From: Colwellia sp.
GTDB taxonomy: Bacteria > Pseudomonadota > Gammaproteobacteria > Enterobacterales > Alteromonadaceae
Length of the DNA: 64,000 nt
Assembly: GCA_013215385.1 (NCBI GenBank)
Contig: JABSOY010000011.1
Location: forward strand, 62,001-126,000
Direction: 5' to 3'
The notes under the pieces are model-generated. The model did not search any database. It saw nothing but the letters and a program-made list of their open reading frames with translations, and was not told the DNA's origin. Both the position numbers and the translations under genes were made by a program. Shown piece by piece: positions 8,964-18,059 of this stretch. Each line of letters starts with the position of its first letter. Position 1 is the first letter of the stretch.

Positions 8964-10166
8964 CTAGGAAATGATATCACGGATAACTTTAGCACTATTG
9001 ATATTAAAATCCTCAGCACGAACAGAAGCAATAATAGTTACAGGGGAGGTCGTAAGATCGCAATCTTTAGCTTTAACGTATTGCTGCAACTTCAGGCTAT
9101 AGAATACCTTAACTTTAGGCTTTAATGGCTCAGAGCGGTTACCTTCTACGATTACGGCTAGTTTATCATCTGATAACTGTACCAACGAACCAACAGGATG
9201 TACGCCTAAATATTTAATAAATTGCTGTACCAGACTTTGATCAAACTTCTCTTTTTTCCCTAATAAATAACGTAATGCATTGATGGGTTGTTGGCTTTTT
9301 TTATAGGTTTTATCACCTGTCATCGCATCGTAAACATCGACAATTGCGGTGATACGAGCAAGCTTTGAAAGTTTTTCTTGTTTCATTCCTCGCGGGTAGC
9401 CTGAACCATCGAGACGCTCATGGTGATTAATAAGCATATCCATAATGATGGGATCAGTAAAACCATCCCGCTTACAAAGTTGATGTCCCCATAAAAGATG
9501 CTTTTTGACCACGTTCATTTCATTTGTGGTGAGCTTTTCTGGTTTATCAATAATGCCTTTGGCTACTTTTGCTAAGCCAATATCATGCAGTAGTGCACCC
9601 AAAGTCATTTTTTGTGCGGTCTTTTTATTTAAGCCTAGAAAAAGAGCAAAGCCGCAAACTAAAATGGCACAATTTGTTGCATGCTCCCACTGATAAGTCG
9701 AGTGATGTCTGATGCGTGTTAAAATAGTGATTGCATATTCATTACGTATCACGGAATTGGTTATTTCACCAGCAAGCAAGGTTATAGCTTCAGGAGATAA
9801 AGTTTGCTGATTTTGCGCTCGGTTAAGTAACTCTTGAATACACTTAGTGGTATTGTCATAAATTTCACATGAACGAGTAAATTCGTCATCAAGTGAACAA
9901 TGTACGCTATGCGATTTAAGCTTAGATAATGCGGGTTGTTGGTCTATAATATCTGCTTGAGATGTTTCATCGTTTTGAACATGTTCACACTTTATAATGA
10001 CGTGTGTTACCCCCTGTTTAATTAATGACTCTATGGTGCGTTGAGAATTTACTCTGCCTTGATTCTTAACTTTATTCTTTCTGTCGTTAAGAATGACAGT
10101 GGTAACAAACATGCCAGTTTTCAAATCGCTTATGGATAATGTTTTTAACTTTACAGCTTCAGTCAT
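8964..10166 (-). CDS. HD-GYP domain cyclic-di-GMP phosphodiesterase with DUF3391
   Basis: The 400-residue protein has an N-terminal DUF3391 region (about 5-130, LSISDLKTGMFVTTVI...) followed by an HD-GYP domain. The metal-binding HD pair is in LLHDIGLAKV (about residue 194), and HHERLDGSGYPRGM (about 245) contains the intact GYP signature. LARITAIVDVYDAMTGDKTYKK completes the domain. HD-GYP proteins hydrolyse cyclic di-GMP to pGpG or GMP; all key motifs are kept, so activity is likely. It is transcribed alone, opposite to DUF2750. DUF3391 has no known ligand. Confidence 0.93.
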   Translation of the reverse strand: MTEAVKLKTLSISDLKTGMFVTTVILNDRKNKVKNQGRVNSQRTIESLIKQGVTHVIIKCEHVQNDETSQADIIDQQPALSKLKSHSVHCSLDDEFTRSCEIYDNTTKCIQELLNRAQNQQTLSPEAITLLAGEITNSVIRNEYAITILTRIRHHSTYQWEHATNCAILVCGFALFLGLNKKTAQKMTLGALLHDIGLAKVAKGIIDKPEKLTTNEMNVVKKHLLWGHQLCKRDGFTDPIIMDMLINHHERLDGSGYPRGMKQEKLSKLARITAIVDVYDAMTGDKTYKKSQQPINALRYLLGKKEKFDQSLVQQFIKYLGVHPVGSLVQLSDDKLAVIVEGNRSEPLKPKVKVFYSLKLQQYVKAKDCDLTTSPVTIIASVRAEDFNINSAKVIRDIIS

Positions 10167-10301
10167 TAAGAGAGCATACTATTATTGATTATAGGGCTAT
10201 ATTTACGCACTTCATCTGACTTTACAATGAATTGTTATTTTCCAAAGTTTGAGAATATGACATAATTATCCCAGTCTCATTTATTCATTAATGGAAACCC
10301 C

Positions 10302-10688
10302 ATGAACACGACAACATTGAAAACCTTTTTAGCCGATGTAAAAAACACACAATCTTTTTGGGCATTACAAGAAAAGTCGGGTGAAGAATGGGTGGTACTC
10401 GATTCAATTAACTTTGAAAATACCGAAGTCATGCCGTTGTGGTCAACACAAGATCTTGCTCTCCAGCATTGTGTTGATGAATGGGAAGACTATGTACCCA
10501 CTAAAATAACCTTAAGTGATTGGCTGGAATTTTGGTTAGAAGACTTAGGTGAAGACGGGGTGATTGTTGGTCTTAATTGGCAGGAAGAAAGTGCTGATGC
10601 AGACGGTGATAGTGAGGCAGGAAATGAATATTTTGAATTCGATCTAGCCGAATTTAGCCAGTCACTCGCTGAAATAGAAGTGCTATAG
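10302..10688 (+). CDS. DUF2750 domain-containing protein
   Basis: This 128-residue acidic cytoplasmic protein matches the DUF2750 pattern: an N-terminal FWALQEKSGEEWVVLDS, then EVMPLWSTQDLALQHCVDEW, and a C-terminal IVGLNW near residue 92. The last 30 residues are very acidic (Asp/Glu). The family has no known function. No signal peptide or membrane helix is seen. It stands alone, with a palindromic terminator-like element after it. Confidence 0.85.
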   Translation: MNTTTLKTFLADVKNTQSFWALQEKSGEEWVVLDSINFENTEVMPLWSTQDLALQHCVDEWEDYVPTKITLSDWLEFWLEDLGEDGVIVGLNWQEESADADGDSEAGNEYFEFDLAEFSQSLAEIEVL

Positions 10689-10710
10689 CCTTTGTTAAGT
10701 AATTAAGCAG

Positions 10711-10736
10711 CCAGTAAGTTAAATTTAACCTACTGG
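10711..10736. terminator. Palindromic hairpin between convergent genes
   Basis: CCAGTAAGTTAAA is followed by TTTAACCTACTGG, a 26-base near-perfect palindrome between the DUF2750 stop and the converging sulfotransferase stop. It is followed by TTTATTA on the plus strand, so it is a likely but weak bidirectional terminator. Confidence 0.55.
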
Positions 10737-10740
10737 TTTA

Positions 10741-11388
10741 TTAGAGAGAAGACGTTAAATAATCTAATAAACTTATCCGGCCATTTTTTGTCGACTCTAT
10801 TTTATTAGCGTGGATTAAATCTTTCCAAGCAGTCACTTTGCCACCACTATTAAGCTTTTTAAAGTTAGTGGAATCCCCCCATTCATCTGCTGATAAAAAC
10901 GAGAGTAATCTCGGAAAACTTGTCGGTTCACTGATATCAATAGTGAGTAAGTCAGCTGACCGTTTAGCAAAGTATCGATTGATCTCTTGGTTATGCTTTT
11001 GATAGCAAGTTAATAGAAATTCGTTTCTTTCAATATTCTCGAGGGTAAAAGGTGCGAAAGTATGCTGGTAACAACGCTTAATAATTGTATTGGAACCGCC
11101 ATCTTTACGGCTAACATTAACATACATACGCTGTAGTAATTGTTTAATTGACGGTAACCAGTTTTCTGACTGCCGTGTTAAATAGATAAATTTACTACCA
11201 GGATAAAAGCTGTCAAGTCGCTTATAATCACAAAAAACGGGTGTGTCAGCAATAACCTCAGCTTGCTCAAAAGTTTTCTGTGTATAAGCCGTATGGGCAA
11301 CCGTAAAGCCAAGTTCTAGCATGGCTGCACAAATACTCGTGGTACCAGTGCGTGGCAGACCGATAATAAAAATTCTAGAACTTTTCAT
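10741..11388 (-). CDS. Sulfotransferase family protein
   Basis: The N-terminus FIIGLPRTGTTSICAAMLELGF is the 5'-phosphosulfate-binding loop of PAPS-dependent sulfotransferases, and FIYLTRQSENWLPSIKQ in the middle resembles the 3'-phosphate-binding strand with its Arg and Ser. About 215 residues, cytoplasmic, no signal peptide. The acceptor cannot be told from the sequence. The ATG at 11388 (MKSSRIF) is preceded by GAAGAAT and is preferred over a TTG at 11403. The gene follows the larger PH-domain gene by under 20 bases, so it probably belongs to that three-gene operon. Confidence 0.82.
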   Translation of the reverse strand: MKSSRIFIIGLPRTGTTSICAAMLELGFTVAHTAYTQKTFEQAEVIADTPVFCDYKRLDSFYPGSKFIYLTRQSENWLPSIKQLLQRMYVNVSRKDGGSNTIIKRCYQHTFAPFTLENIERNEFLLTCYQKHNQEINRYFAKRSADLLTIDISEPTSFPRLLSFLSADEWGDSTNFKKLNSGGKVTAWKDLIHANKIESTKNGRISLLDYLTSSL

Positions 11389-11405
11389 TATGTTATTCTT
11401 CAATC

Positions 11406-13007
11406 TTACATCCAGGACTGTCGACTACTCTCAACCTGATAAAGGGCATTGTCGAGTAGCTGATAACCGTCATCTTGCAAGATAAAGGGGATGTCTTGTG
11501 CGCCAGCCGCTAGAATTAAGCGTATTGAACATAACTGATGACGCTGTTGAAACCAGCTTTGCTTAAATTGTACTTGTTGGGTTTTATAAATGGGAAAACA
11601 GTAATAGTCGACGCCGAAATATCCTTTACGAATATAAATAAAGTTATCGTCTTTGGCGTAACCCCATCGAAGCCAACGCATATAGATCAATAAGCTAATA
11701 AATGAATAGATTGGCACTATTGCCGAGATAACATTAGCTTTGTCGATAGTAATAAATAGTATCGACAGCGCTAAAAATATTGGCGTTAATATAAAGCCTA
11801 AATTTCGCAGTAAAAAACGTTTACTGATACGTTGATAAGCAATGTCGATCATTTTGTTTTCAGGGTAGACATCGTTTATTAATGCTAAACATTCATCGCT
11901 ATTAATAGATGGGACAATAATGCGACTATTTTGCGCACCCGCTTGAAATTGATTTATGCCACTATTACTTTGCTCAAACTTTAGGTTGATACGTTTGAGT
12001 AAAACATCAAGCCAGTCTTGCTGACGTACCACCATTTGTAAACGTGCTAAGCGCATGGTTACTTCATACTTGGTTAACAAACCGCTGCGACGAATATAAC
12101 GGTCGCCGACTTTACTTAAGGTGTAGTTGTAGAAGGTAATAATTGAACCAGCAATAGAAAACAAGGTAAAGGGTAATAAAATAATGAACGTTAACGTAAG
12201 TGCATAAAGCCCTATTTGCCACATCGGCTTGTCTGAAATTGTCAGTACCTTTTCGAGATCGATGCCTAAACCTTGAAAAAATTCAATAATATAGTTACCA
12301 AAATCATCGAAGAAGGGCGCTAAACCGCCAAGAAAAATCCAAATTCTATTATTAGTTAAACCATGAATGATTAAATCAGGAATACTCCGAGTATTTAAAA
12401 TAACTTCATCGACGTGTTCATGGGGCAGGGCGTTGTTATCTGTGTCGTCATGGTTATTTGTTGAAACAGAGTTAACACTTTGATGTTGAGCTAGTATCTC
12501 TTTTTTAAGTTGCTCAGCAAAATCAATTTTGAGAGCGACAACTTTTGCTTCTTGCTTAGCGGAACCTGCGGTATCAAGTTGCAAGCAGGTAAAACCGAAA
12601 GGTCGGTAATATAGCGGCTGTTCAAGTTTTACGTTCTGAATTTTTGCAAAAGGTAAGTTAACATATTTTTTTGATATAACCCCTGAACGTATTTCTATGT
12701 GATCTTGATTCAACCGGTATTGAAAAAAGTAAAAACTTAGAAAAGTTGACGTTATTATTACGGCTAACAGCCCTAACGCTACGGGGGCAAAAAGGTGGGG
12801 GTGAGCCATGAAACTGTCATAACCAAGATATAACATGGGCAAAAGTACGACAATATTACTTAAAATACCCGTGATAAATTTAACCAAAAAATACAGAATA
12901 GCTATCGGAGATATACGCTGCCAGTCTTGTGTATTTTGTAAGTCTTGAATGGGTTGAGAGTTGTTTGACTCTAATTCATTATTTAGCGCTTGAACAGACT
13001 TATCCAT
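11406..13007 (-). CDS. PH domain-containing membrane protein (YdbT-like)
   Basis: A protein of about 530 residues with several membrane helices in pairs and repeated bacterial PH (bPH2, DUF304) domains. The helix pairs lie near residues 40-95, 215-290 and 390-440. Each is followed by a beta-rich PH segment such as RLNQDHIEIRSGVISKKYVNLPFAKIQNVKLEQ. It resembles the YdbT family of unknown function found next to YdbS in many bacteria. The ATG at 13007 (MDKSVQALNN) overlaps the last 8 bases of the upstream gene, indicating translational coupling. Starts at 13019 or the TTG at 13031 remain possible. Confidence 0.85.
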   Translation of the reverse strand: MDKSVQALNNELESNNSQPIQDLQNTQDWQRISPIAILYFLVKFITGILSNIVVLLPMLYLGYDSFMAHPHLFAPVALGLLAVIITSTFLSFYFFQYRLNQDHIEIRSGVISKKYVNLPFAKIQNVKLEQPLYYRPFGFTCLQLDTAGSAKQEAKVVALKIDFAEQLKKEILAQHQSVNSVSTNNHDDTDNNALPHEHVDEVILNTRSIPDLIIHGLTNNRIWIFLGGLAPFFDDFGNYIIEFFQGLGIDLEKVLTISDKPMWQIGLYALTLTFIILLPFTLFSIAGSIITFYNYTLSKVGDRYIRRSGLLTKYEVTMRLARLQMVVRQQDWLDVLLKRINLKFEQSNSGINQFQAGAQNSRIIVPSINSDECLALINDVYPENKMIDIAYQRISKRFLLRNLGFILTPIFLALSILFITIDKANVISAIVPIYSFISLLIYMRWLRWGYAKDDNFIYIRKGYFGVDYYCFPIYKTQQVQFKQSWFQQRHQLCSIRLILAAGAQDIPFILQDDGYQLLDNALYQVESSRQSWM

Positions 13008-13545
13008 GATGATTAACATCTTTGTGATCAAGAATAAATTGACGAATAGTTTCTGCTGTTTCTAACGGCAAGCCCGGTATTTCAAAAGTATGCAGAGCCC
13101 CGCCCGCACTAAATACTTGCAACTTGGCCAAGCCAACTCTCCGGTCTATTGGACCACGTTTTAATTCTACATGCTGAATACGTAACATAGGTTGACTGAC
13201 CGTTTTTCGAAAAACAAGACCACTTTTATAGCTAAGGTCTTGCTCTCGAAGCGCATAGAATTTTCTCTTGTCAGCAAAAATAGTGTAAAAAATGCTCAAA
13301 GCACCAATAAATGCTACGCCCCATATAACATAGCGAAAAATATTGATCACTTCTTGAGATAAGGGATAAAAACTTTGTAATTGAATAATATATAAAAGGC
13401 TGATTAGCAATAAGGTTGAAAACAAATCAATATAACGATTTGCTTGCGCGTATGCGGGTGACAATGATTCGAATTTCAACTGAGATAATAGTGGAAGTTC
13501 AGTCTTGCTAATTGAATCATTTGTGAAGGCTACAGTTCCCTGCAT
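13000..13545 (-). CDS. PH domain-containing membrane protein (YdbS-like)
   Basis: This 181-residue protein has two membrane helices near residues 39-58 and 68-88 (YIDLFSTLLLISLLYIIQLQ and VIWGVAFIGALSIFYTIFAD) followed by one bPH2 domain (ALREQDLSYKSGLVFRKTVSQPMLRIQHVELKRGPIDRR, ending FEIPGLPLETAETIRQFI). It is the small partner of the following large PH protein, in the usual YdbS-YdbT order. The pair's role is unknown; related pairs have been linked to the cell envelope, but nothing here proves it. Confidence 0.88.
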   Translation of the reverse strand: MQGTVAFTNDSISKTELPLLSQLKFESLSPAYAQANRYIDLFSTLLLISLLYIIQLQSFYPLSQEVINIFRYVIWGVAFIGALSIFYTIFADKRKFYALREQDLSYKSGLVFRKTVSQPMLRIQHVELKRGPIDRRVGLAKLQVFSAGGALHTFEIPGLPLETAETIRQFILDHKDVNHHG

Positions 13546-13603
13546 GGTATTATTCTCTTATATTTATTATAGGTTTTGCAATGACAAAATCTTTATGACT
13601 AAT

Positions 13604-14413
13604 TTATTTAGGTGATAAATAACCTAAATTAGCTAAAGACTTTTCATCGAAAGTATTAATTACATCGCCAATAACGACTAATGTCGGTGGCTTAATGTTA
13701 TGCAGTGCAACCAAGTCATTGAGTTTATCTAAGGTACCACGATAAACTTGTTGTTTAGGACTAGTGCCTTTATGAATTAACGCTGCAGGTGTAGAACCTT
13801 GACGACCGGCTGCCATTAATTGTTGGCTAATTAAAGGTAAGCTTTTTATACCCATATAAAACACGACGGTTTGTTTTTTGTCAGTAAGCGTGTGCCAAGG
13901 TAGCGCTAATTTTCCGTTTTCTTGCACATTGCCGGTAATAAATGTGCAGCTTTGTGCCACTTGTCGATGTGTTAATGGGATACCCACGTAGCTAGTACAG
14001 GCCGAAGCCGCGGTCATTCCAGGTACAATATGGCAGGCAATGTCATGTTTGAGCACAAACTGTGCTTCTTCACCACCTCGACCAAAAACGAACGGATCGC
14101 CACCTTTTAACCGCAATACCTTTTTATTTTGTTTAGCGTAATCAACTAACAATTGATTGATTCCGTCTTGTGGCACACGATGGTCAGCTTGTTTCTTACC
14201 GACATAAACTTTTTTACAGCCTTCGGGTAACAAGGCTAATATCTCCTCACTCACTAAACGATCATAGATAACGATTTCAGCATGTTTGATAAAACGAAAA
14301 GCTTGTAAGGTGAGTAAGTCTGGATCGCCGGGACCCGCTCCGACGAGTGCTACTTCACCGGCAGCAAAGAGTTGTTTATTTGCATGTATTGTATTTGGAA
14401 TAGATAAGGTCAT
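13604..14413 (-). CDS. cobA: Uroporphyrinogen-III C-methyltransferase
   Basis: SUMT methylates uroporphyrinogen III at C-2 and C-7 with S-adenosylmethionine, giving precorrin-2 for siroheme or cobalamin. The 269-residue protein has the full motif set: VALVGAGPGDPDLLTLQA, KVLRLKGGDPFVFGRGGEE, IVPGMTAASACTSYVGIPLTHR and VVFYMGIKSLP. It is a single-domain form, not fused to the dehydrogenase/chelatase half of CysG. It starts at the last base of the can stop codon (1-base overlap), so the two are coupled. Siroheme for nitrite or sulfite reductase is the likelier use, because no corrin-ring genes are nearby. Confidence 0.96.
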   Translation of the reverse strand: MTLSIPNTIHANKQLFAAGEVALVGAGPGDPDLLTLQAFRFIKHAEIVIYDRLVSEEILALLPEGCKKVYVGKKQADHRVPQDGINQLLVDYAKQNKKVLRLKGGDPFVFGRGGEEAQFVLKHDIACHIVPGMTAASACTSYVGIPLTHRQVAQSCTFITGNVQENGKLALPWHTLTDKKQTVVFYMGIKSLPLISQQLMAAGRQGSTPAALIHKGTSPKQQVYRGTLDKLNDLVALHNIKPPTLVVIGDVINTFDEKSLANLGYLSPK

Positions 14414-15012
14414 TATATACCGCTACTAGATACGTCTAGATTTTTTAAAATACCGTCTTGTAAATTATAAACAAAACCATGAACAGTAACATCTTGCTCA
14501 GCTTTCCATGCGTTGACTAACGTCGTTGTATTGCAAACATTAGCAACCTGCTCAATAACATTCAATTCGCATAACAAGTCGATTTTTGTCTTATGATCAG
14601 TAATCGAGTCTAGTTCATCTTTGTGAAAGCGATAGACATCTTTAATATGCCCTAACCAATTATCAATTAAACCATGGCGTTTATTATCAATTGAAGCAAT
14701 AATACCTCCACAACCATAGTGACCACATACTATTATATGTTTTACTTTAAGGTTTTCTACGGCAAATTGAATAACAGAAAGGCAGTTTAAGTCGGTGTGA
14801 ATAACTTGGTTGGCAATGTTGCGATGAACAAATACTTCGCCGGGCGCCATGCCCAATAAATCGTTAGCAGGTACTCTTGAATCAGAACAGCCTATCCACA
14901 AGTATTCTGGGTTTTGTTGCTCAGACAAACGTTGAAAAAATTGAGGATCTTCTTTTTTAATTTTGTCGGACCATCGCTGGTTATTCTCAAACAAATGCTT
15001 GATTGAAGTCAT
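14413..15012 (-). CDS. can: Beta-class carbonic anhydrase
   Basis: It interconverts CO2 and bicarbonate in the cytoplasm. The 199-residue protein has the zinc ligands C42, H98 and C101 (WIGCSDSRVP and VCGHYGCGG) plus the catalytic D44-R46 dyad. Length and motifs match the E. coli Can type. It is the first gene of a two-gene unit with cobA. Bicarbonate supply and tetrapyrrole methylation have no direct link, so the pairing is likely operon housekeeping. Confidence 0.97.
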   Translation of the reverse strand: MTSIKHLFENNQRWSDKIKKEDPQFFQRLSEQQNPEYLWIGCSDSRVPANDLLGMAPGEVFVHRNIANQVIHTDLNCLSVIQFAVENLKVKHIIVCGHYGCGGIIASIDNKRHGLIDNWLGHIKDVYRFHKDELDSITDHKTKIDLLCELNVIEQVANVCNTTTLVNAWKAEQDVTVHGFVYNLQDGILKNLDVSSSGI

Positions 15013-15163
15013 GAACTACCTTGATAAATTATCTATAGATTGATTTTATGAGAATAGTAGATGAAGTGGAAGAAAAAAGTCAGATCAATTGCTTATGGCG
15101 TATATCCATTTAGCCGCTAACTTAGCTATAATTTCAATTAATAAAACTTAATAAGGCAATATT

Positions 15164-15442
15164 ATGGCTACGGCTTGTGCACGACATATTTTAGTTAAAA
15201 CAGAAAAAAAAGCTGCGGAATTAAAAGCTAAAATAGCTAAAGGCGCTGATTTTGCTCAACTAGCAAAGAAAAACTCAACGTGTCCGTCTGCCAAAAAAGG
15301 CGGAGACTTAGGTGAGTTTAAAAAAGGACAAATGGTTAAAGCTTTCGATGATGTTGTTTTTAAATTAAAAGTATTAGAAGTGCATGGTCCAATAAAAACA
15401 AAATTTGGATTTCACCTCATTCAAACTATTTATCGAAATTAG
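15164..15442 (+). CDS. ppiC: Peptidyl-prolyl cis-trans isomerase C, small parvulin
   Basis: A single parvulin domain of 92 residues without signal peptide: [20 protein letters not shown] at the start, [24 protein letters not shown] in the middle, and [14 protein letters not shown] at the end. It matches the small cytoplasmic PpiC of E. coli (93 residues), which isomerises Xaa-Pro bonds. AAGGCAAT precedes the ATG. It converges with the DUF2897 gene, whose stop is only 9 bases away. Confidence 0.96.
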   Translation: MATACARHILVKTEKKAAELKAKIAKGADFAQLAKKNSTCPSAKKGGDLGEFKKGQMVKAFDDVVFKLKVLEVHGPIKTKFGFHLIQTIYRN

Positions 15443-15451
15443 CGTATCTTT

Positions 15452-15619
15452 TTACTTATTGTGATTGTCTTTTTCATTTTGCTGTTTTTTACGTAGCTCA
15501 ATATCCTTGAGCTGCTCGTCAGTTAAGTTGAATTTCTTTGCTGACTTCTTCAGTACCATAATGCCACCAACAATCATTGCTAAGGTGATAAAAATAATTA
15601 ATATGGCCGAAAATGACAT
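15452..15619 (-). CDS. Small membrane protein, DUF2897 family
   Basis: A 55-residue frame on the minus strand begins MSFSAILIIFITLAMIVGGI, then has MVLKKSAKKFNLTDEQLKDI and a charged tail rich in Lys, Gln and Asn. One N-terminal helix followed by a Lys-Lys-Ser-Ala segment and a basic cytoplasmic tail fits the DUF2897 pattern of small gammaproteobacterial membrane proteins. Function is unknown. The ribosome binding site is weak. The overlapping plus-strand frame here is a shadow of this gene. Confidence 0.7.
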   Translation of the reverse strand: MSFSAILIIFITLAMIVGGIMVLKKSAKKFNLTDEQLKDIELRKKQQNEKDNHNK

Positions 15620-15810
15620 GACTGATGACCCATTAAGGTTCTTTTAAATTTATATTGTTACAAATATTTAAATGATCTGTTTGTCCAATTTATAATATTT
15701 GCAAATATTGTTAGCTAAATCGTTAAATAGTAGGTAATTTGTAACTGTATAAAAGAAATTGTTTAAATAATTAAGCAATTTAATCATAACTTTAATGTGA
15801 TGGATAATAT

Positions 15811-16977
15811 ATGTTTACTCGCTTAAGCGTGAAATTACTAATACCTACAGCTGTTGTTGGCCTGTTAACTATTTTATCGGTTTTACTTTTTGTGGATGAA
15901 TTAAGTAAATCAGCCATTATTGGCATATTGTCAGGCCTAGTTATCGTACAATTAATTGCTGGCTTCATTTATTATGAAAACAGCTTGTCTACCCGTTTGG
16001 TCAAATTACAAGAATATTTATCTTTAGTGGTCAGTACACAACATACACCACCGGGTCCTTTGGTTGATGATTGTGGTGATGAACTTGCTAATGCAACTAA
16101 CGAGTTAAGTGCATTTATCGACAATTTATCAGACGTCATTGCTGAATTAAGAACAGAATCCGAATCACTTAAAGAAGGGTCAAGTTTACTTGCTTTACAA
16201 ATGAGTAACTCAGTACGATCGGTTGACGATTCTGCGCGCCAAATAGAGCTAATGGCACATTCTATTGATGAAGTTGCATCAACGTCGAGTACGTTAACAG
16301 AAAGCGCGTCGCAGGTTAGCGAAACAACTAATCAAGTCTTATCTATTTTGTCGCAGGGGACCTCTTCGTCAAATACTAGTCAGAAAACCATTGAAGCATT
16401 TTCACAAGAAGTTACTGAAATGGCGACTGATCTAGCATTACTTCAAACTGAGTGTTCTAACATTGGTTCAGTGCTTGATGTTATTCGCGGTATTGCTGAC
16501 CAAACCAATTTATTAGCGTTAAATGCGGCGATAGAAGCGGCACGAGCTGGTGAACAGGGACGAGGTTTTGCGGTAGTTGCAGATGAAGTAAGAGCGCTTG
16601 CCCATCGTACCCAGGAAGCCACTGTTGAAATACAGTCGATGGTCGAAGGGTTACAAGAAAAGTCAACCAATGCGGTAAATGCTATTTCTCGCGGTCAAGA
16701 GTTAACGCAAGACAGTTTAACGCACTCTGGGGAAGTGGTTGAAGCACTAGAGAAAATTGGGCAGGTATTTACAGAAGTGAATGCATTAACGTCCCAGATT
16801 GCTAGTGGTACTGAAGAACAGCAGCAATCAACTGCCTCGGTGAATGCCAATATGGCAGCCGTTGTGGCTCTTAGCCGAGAAATAACTGATGGCTTAAGCT
16901 CTGTTGCACAGCATGCTGAACAACAACAAAACACCTCAAATGATGTAGGTACCACACTCAACCGAATTTGTGTTTAA
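15811..16977 (+). CDS. Methyl-accepting chemotaxis protein without a periplasmic sensor domain
   Basis: The 388-residue protein starts with two membrane helices (about 9-28 and 34-53) joined by only a few residues, so it has no periplasmic ligand-binding domain. A HAMP-like linker (about 55-120) leads into a long coiled coil with the conserved signalling tip [20 protein letters not shown] and [20 protein letters not shown] (about 226-265), which contacts CheA and CheW. Methylatable Glu/Gln pairs lie in both arms. It may sense membrane or cytoplasmic state, or work with a partner protein. No other chemotaxis gene is in the window. Confidence 0.95.
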   Translation: MFTRLSVKLLIPTAVVGLLTILSVLLFVDELSKSAIIGILSGLVIVQLIAGFIYYENSLSTRLVKLQEYLSLVVSTQHTPPGPLVDDCGDELANATNELSAFIDNLSDVIAELRTESESLKEGSSLLALQMSNSVRSVDDSARQIELMAHSIDEVASTSSTLTESASQVSETTNQVLSILSQGTSSSNTSQKTIEAFSQEVTEMATDLALLQTECSNIGSVLDVIRGIADQTNLLALNAAIEAARAGEQGRGFAVVADEVRALAHRTQEATVEIQSMVEGLQEKSTNAVNAISRGQELTQDSLTHSGEVVEALEKIGQVFTEVNALTSQIASGTEEQQQSTASVNANMAAVVALSREITDGLSSVAQHAEQQQNTSNDVGTTLNRICV

Positions 16978-16999
16978 ACATTTATAAATCTTCAATATA

Positions 17000-17022
17000 A
17001 ACCCCATGTTTTGCATGGGGGT
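17000..17022. terminator. Hairpin between the chemotaxis receptor and cobO
   Basis: AACCCCATG and CATGGGGGTT form a stem of about nine pairs with loop TTTTG between the convergent stops. No long T-run follows on either strand, so termination may be weak. Confidence 0.5.
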
Positions 17023-17059
17023 TATATTGTTAAAGTCAAAGTATTAAACTCACACCTAC

Positions 17060-17665
17060 TTACCAATCAATGCCTTTCTGTGCTTTAATTTTATTATCAA
17101 ATGCATGCTTAATTGATTGCACTTCACTTACTGTATCAGCCATTTCAATTAATGAACGATGGGCACCACGACCTGTAGCGATAACGTGTTGCATCGGTGG
17201 TCTATTAGCAATAGCATCTAATACTTCGTCTAGATCTAAATATTTATAAGACAACATATACGTTAATTCATCAAGTAAAACGACGTCAACGCTTTCGTCA
17301 GCGAGTAATTTTTTAGCTTCTTCCCAAACAATTTTTGCTGCGGTAATATCAGCAGACTTATCTTGAGTGTTCCAAGTAAACCCAGTCGCCATTACATGAA
17401 ATGGTACGCCGAGTTTTTCTAAAACATTGCGTTCGCCACAAGCCCAAGTACCTTTGATAAATTGAATTGCAGCAGCATTAAGACCGTGGCCGACAGCGCG
17501 AGTTAGCGTGCCAAATCCTGAGGTCGACTTGCCTTTACCGTTACCGGTAATAACGATTAATATGCCACGTTCATCTGTTGCTGCATCTACTCTGGCATCT
17601 ACTTTATCTTTAACTTTTTGCATGCGAGCTTGGTGTTTTTCATTTTTTTGTGTTTCGTCAACCAT
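17060..17665 (-). CDS. cobO: Cob(I)yrinic acid a,c-diamide adenosyltransferase (BtuR/CobO)
   Basis: It transfers the adenosyl group of ATP to the cobalt of corrinoids, giving adenosylcobalamin. The 201-residue protein has the P-loop ITGNGKGKSTSGFGTLTRAV near residues 37-57, the corrinoid/ATP segment AIQFIKGTWACGERNVLEKL, VDVVLLDELTYMLSYKYLDL and the C-terminal VIATGRGAHRSLIEMADTVS. This is the CobA(O)/BtuR fold, not PduO. AGGAATT precedes the ATG. A cobalamin riboswitch lies upstream, so B12 likely represses it. No cobalamin synthesis operon is nearby, which suggests salvage. Confidence 0.96.
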   Translation of the reverse strand: MVDETQKNEKHQARMQKVKDKVDARVDAATDERGILIVITGNGKGKSTSGFGTLTRAVGHGLNAAAIQFIKGTWACGERNVLEKLGVPFHVMATGFTWNTQDKSADITAAKIVWEEAKKLLADESVDVVLLDELTYMLSYKYLDLDEVLDAIANRPPMQHVIATGRGAHRSLIEMADTVSEVQSIKHAFDNKIKAQKGIDW

Positions 17666-17696
17666 GATAATTCCTGATGATATTTGTAATGATGTA

Positions 17697-17760
17697 AAAT
17701 AAGAGAAAAGGCACGGCTAACGGTAAGGAAATTCCTTAATAGATAGCAAGTTACCGTGTA
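17697..17760 (-). promoter_or_regulatory. Expression-platform hairpin of the cobO riboswitch
   Basis: On the minus strand CACGGTAAC can pair with GTTAGCCGTG across an inner AAGGAATTTCCTT hairpin, ending in CCTTTTCTCTT. It sits between the B12 box and the cobO ribosome binding site. It may act as a terminator or as a translation-control helix; the sequence does not settle which. Confidence 0.5.
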
Positions 17761-17794
17761 TTCCCGCACGATTTTATTGATGTTTCAGATAAAT

Positions 17795-17935
17795 ACTCGG
17801 TATGCTGACTTATTGCTTTTGTTTCTTTATATTAGCTTAGTGCCATCAATTCACAGTTGCGGGTACAGTCAAGGTGTTTCACCTTGTTCCCAGAGTTTTA
17901 ATTATCTGTGACACTATAGTTTACGAGGTTTTGGA
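17795..17935 (-). promoter_or_regulatory. Cobalamin riboswitch upstream of cobO
   Basis: The minus strand contains the aptamer core GGGAACAAGGTGAAACACCT leading into TTGACTGTACCCGCAACTGT (17852-17893), then a GGCACT segment, and the B12 box AAGTCAGCATACC (17799-17811). The order and spacing fit the adenosylcobalamin riboswitch. It precedes cobO, a typical B12-regulated gene. The outer stem boundaries are approximate. Confidence 0.85.
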
Positions 17936-18059
17936 TTATTTACAATACAAGCTATTGTTAAAGTTTTTATTAATATTCGCTAGTTCTCAATAAGACAATG
18001 TTTCAATTTTAGGCTATCACTATTTAGGACTTGAATACGTTTTTATTCTTTATATAAGC

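Noticed and set aside
15465-15647. Plus-strand 60-codon frame downstream of ppiC
   Set aside because: The minus strand holds a better 55-codon frame with DUF2897 features; the plus frame is Ser/Phe-rich and lacks a ribosome binding site.
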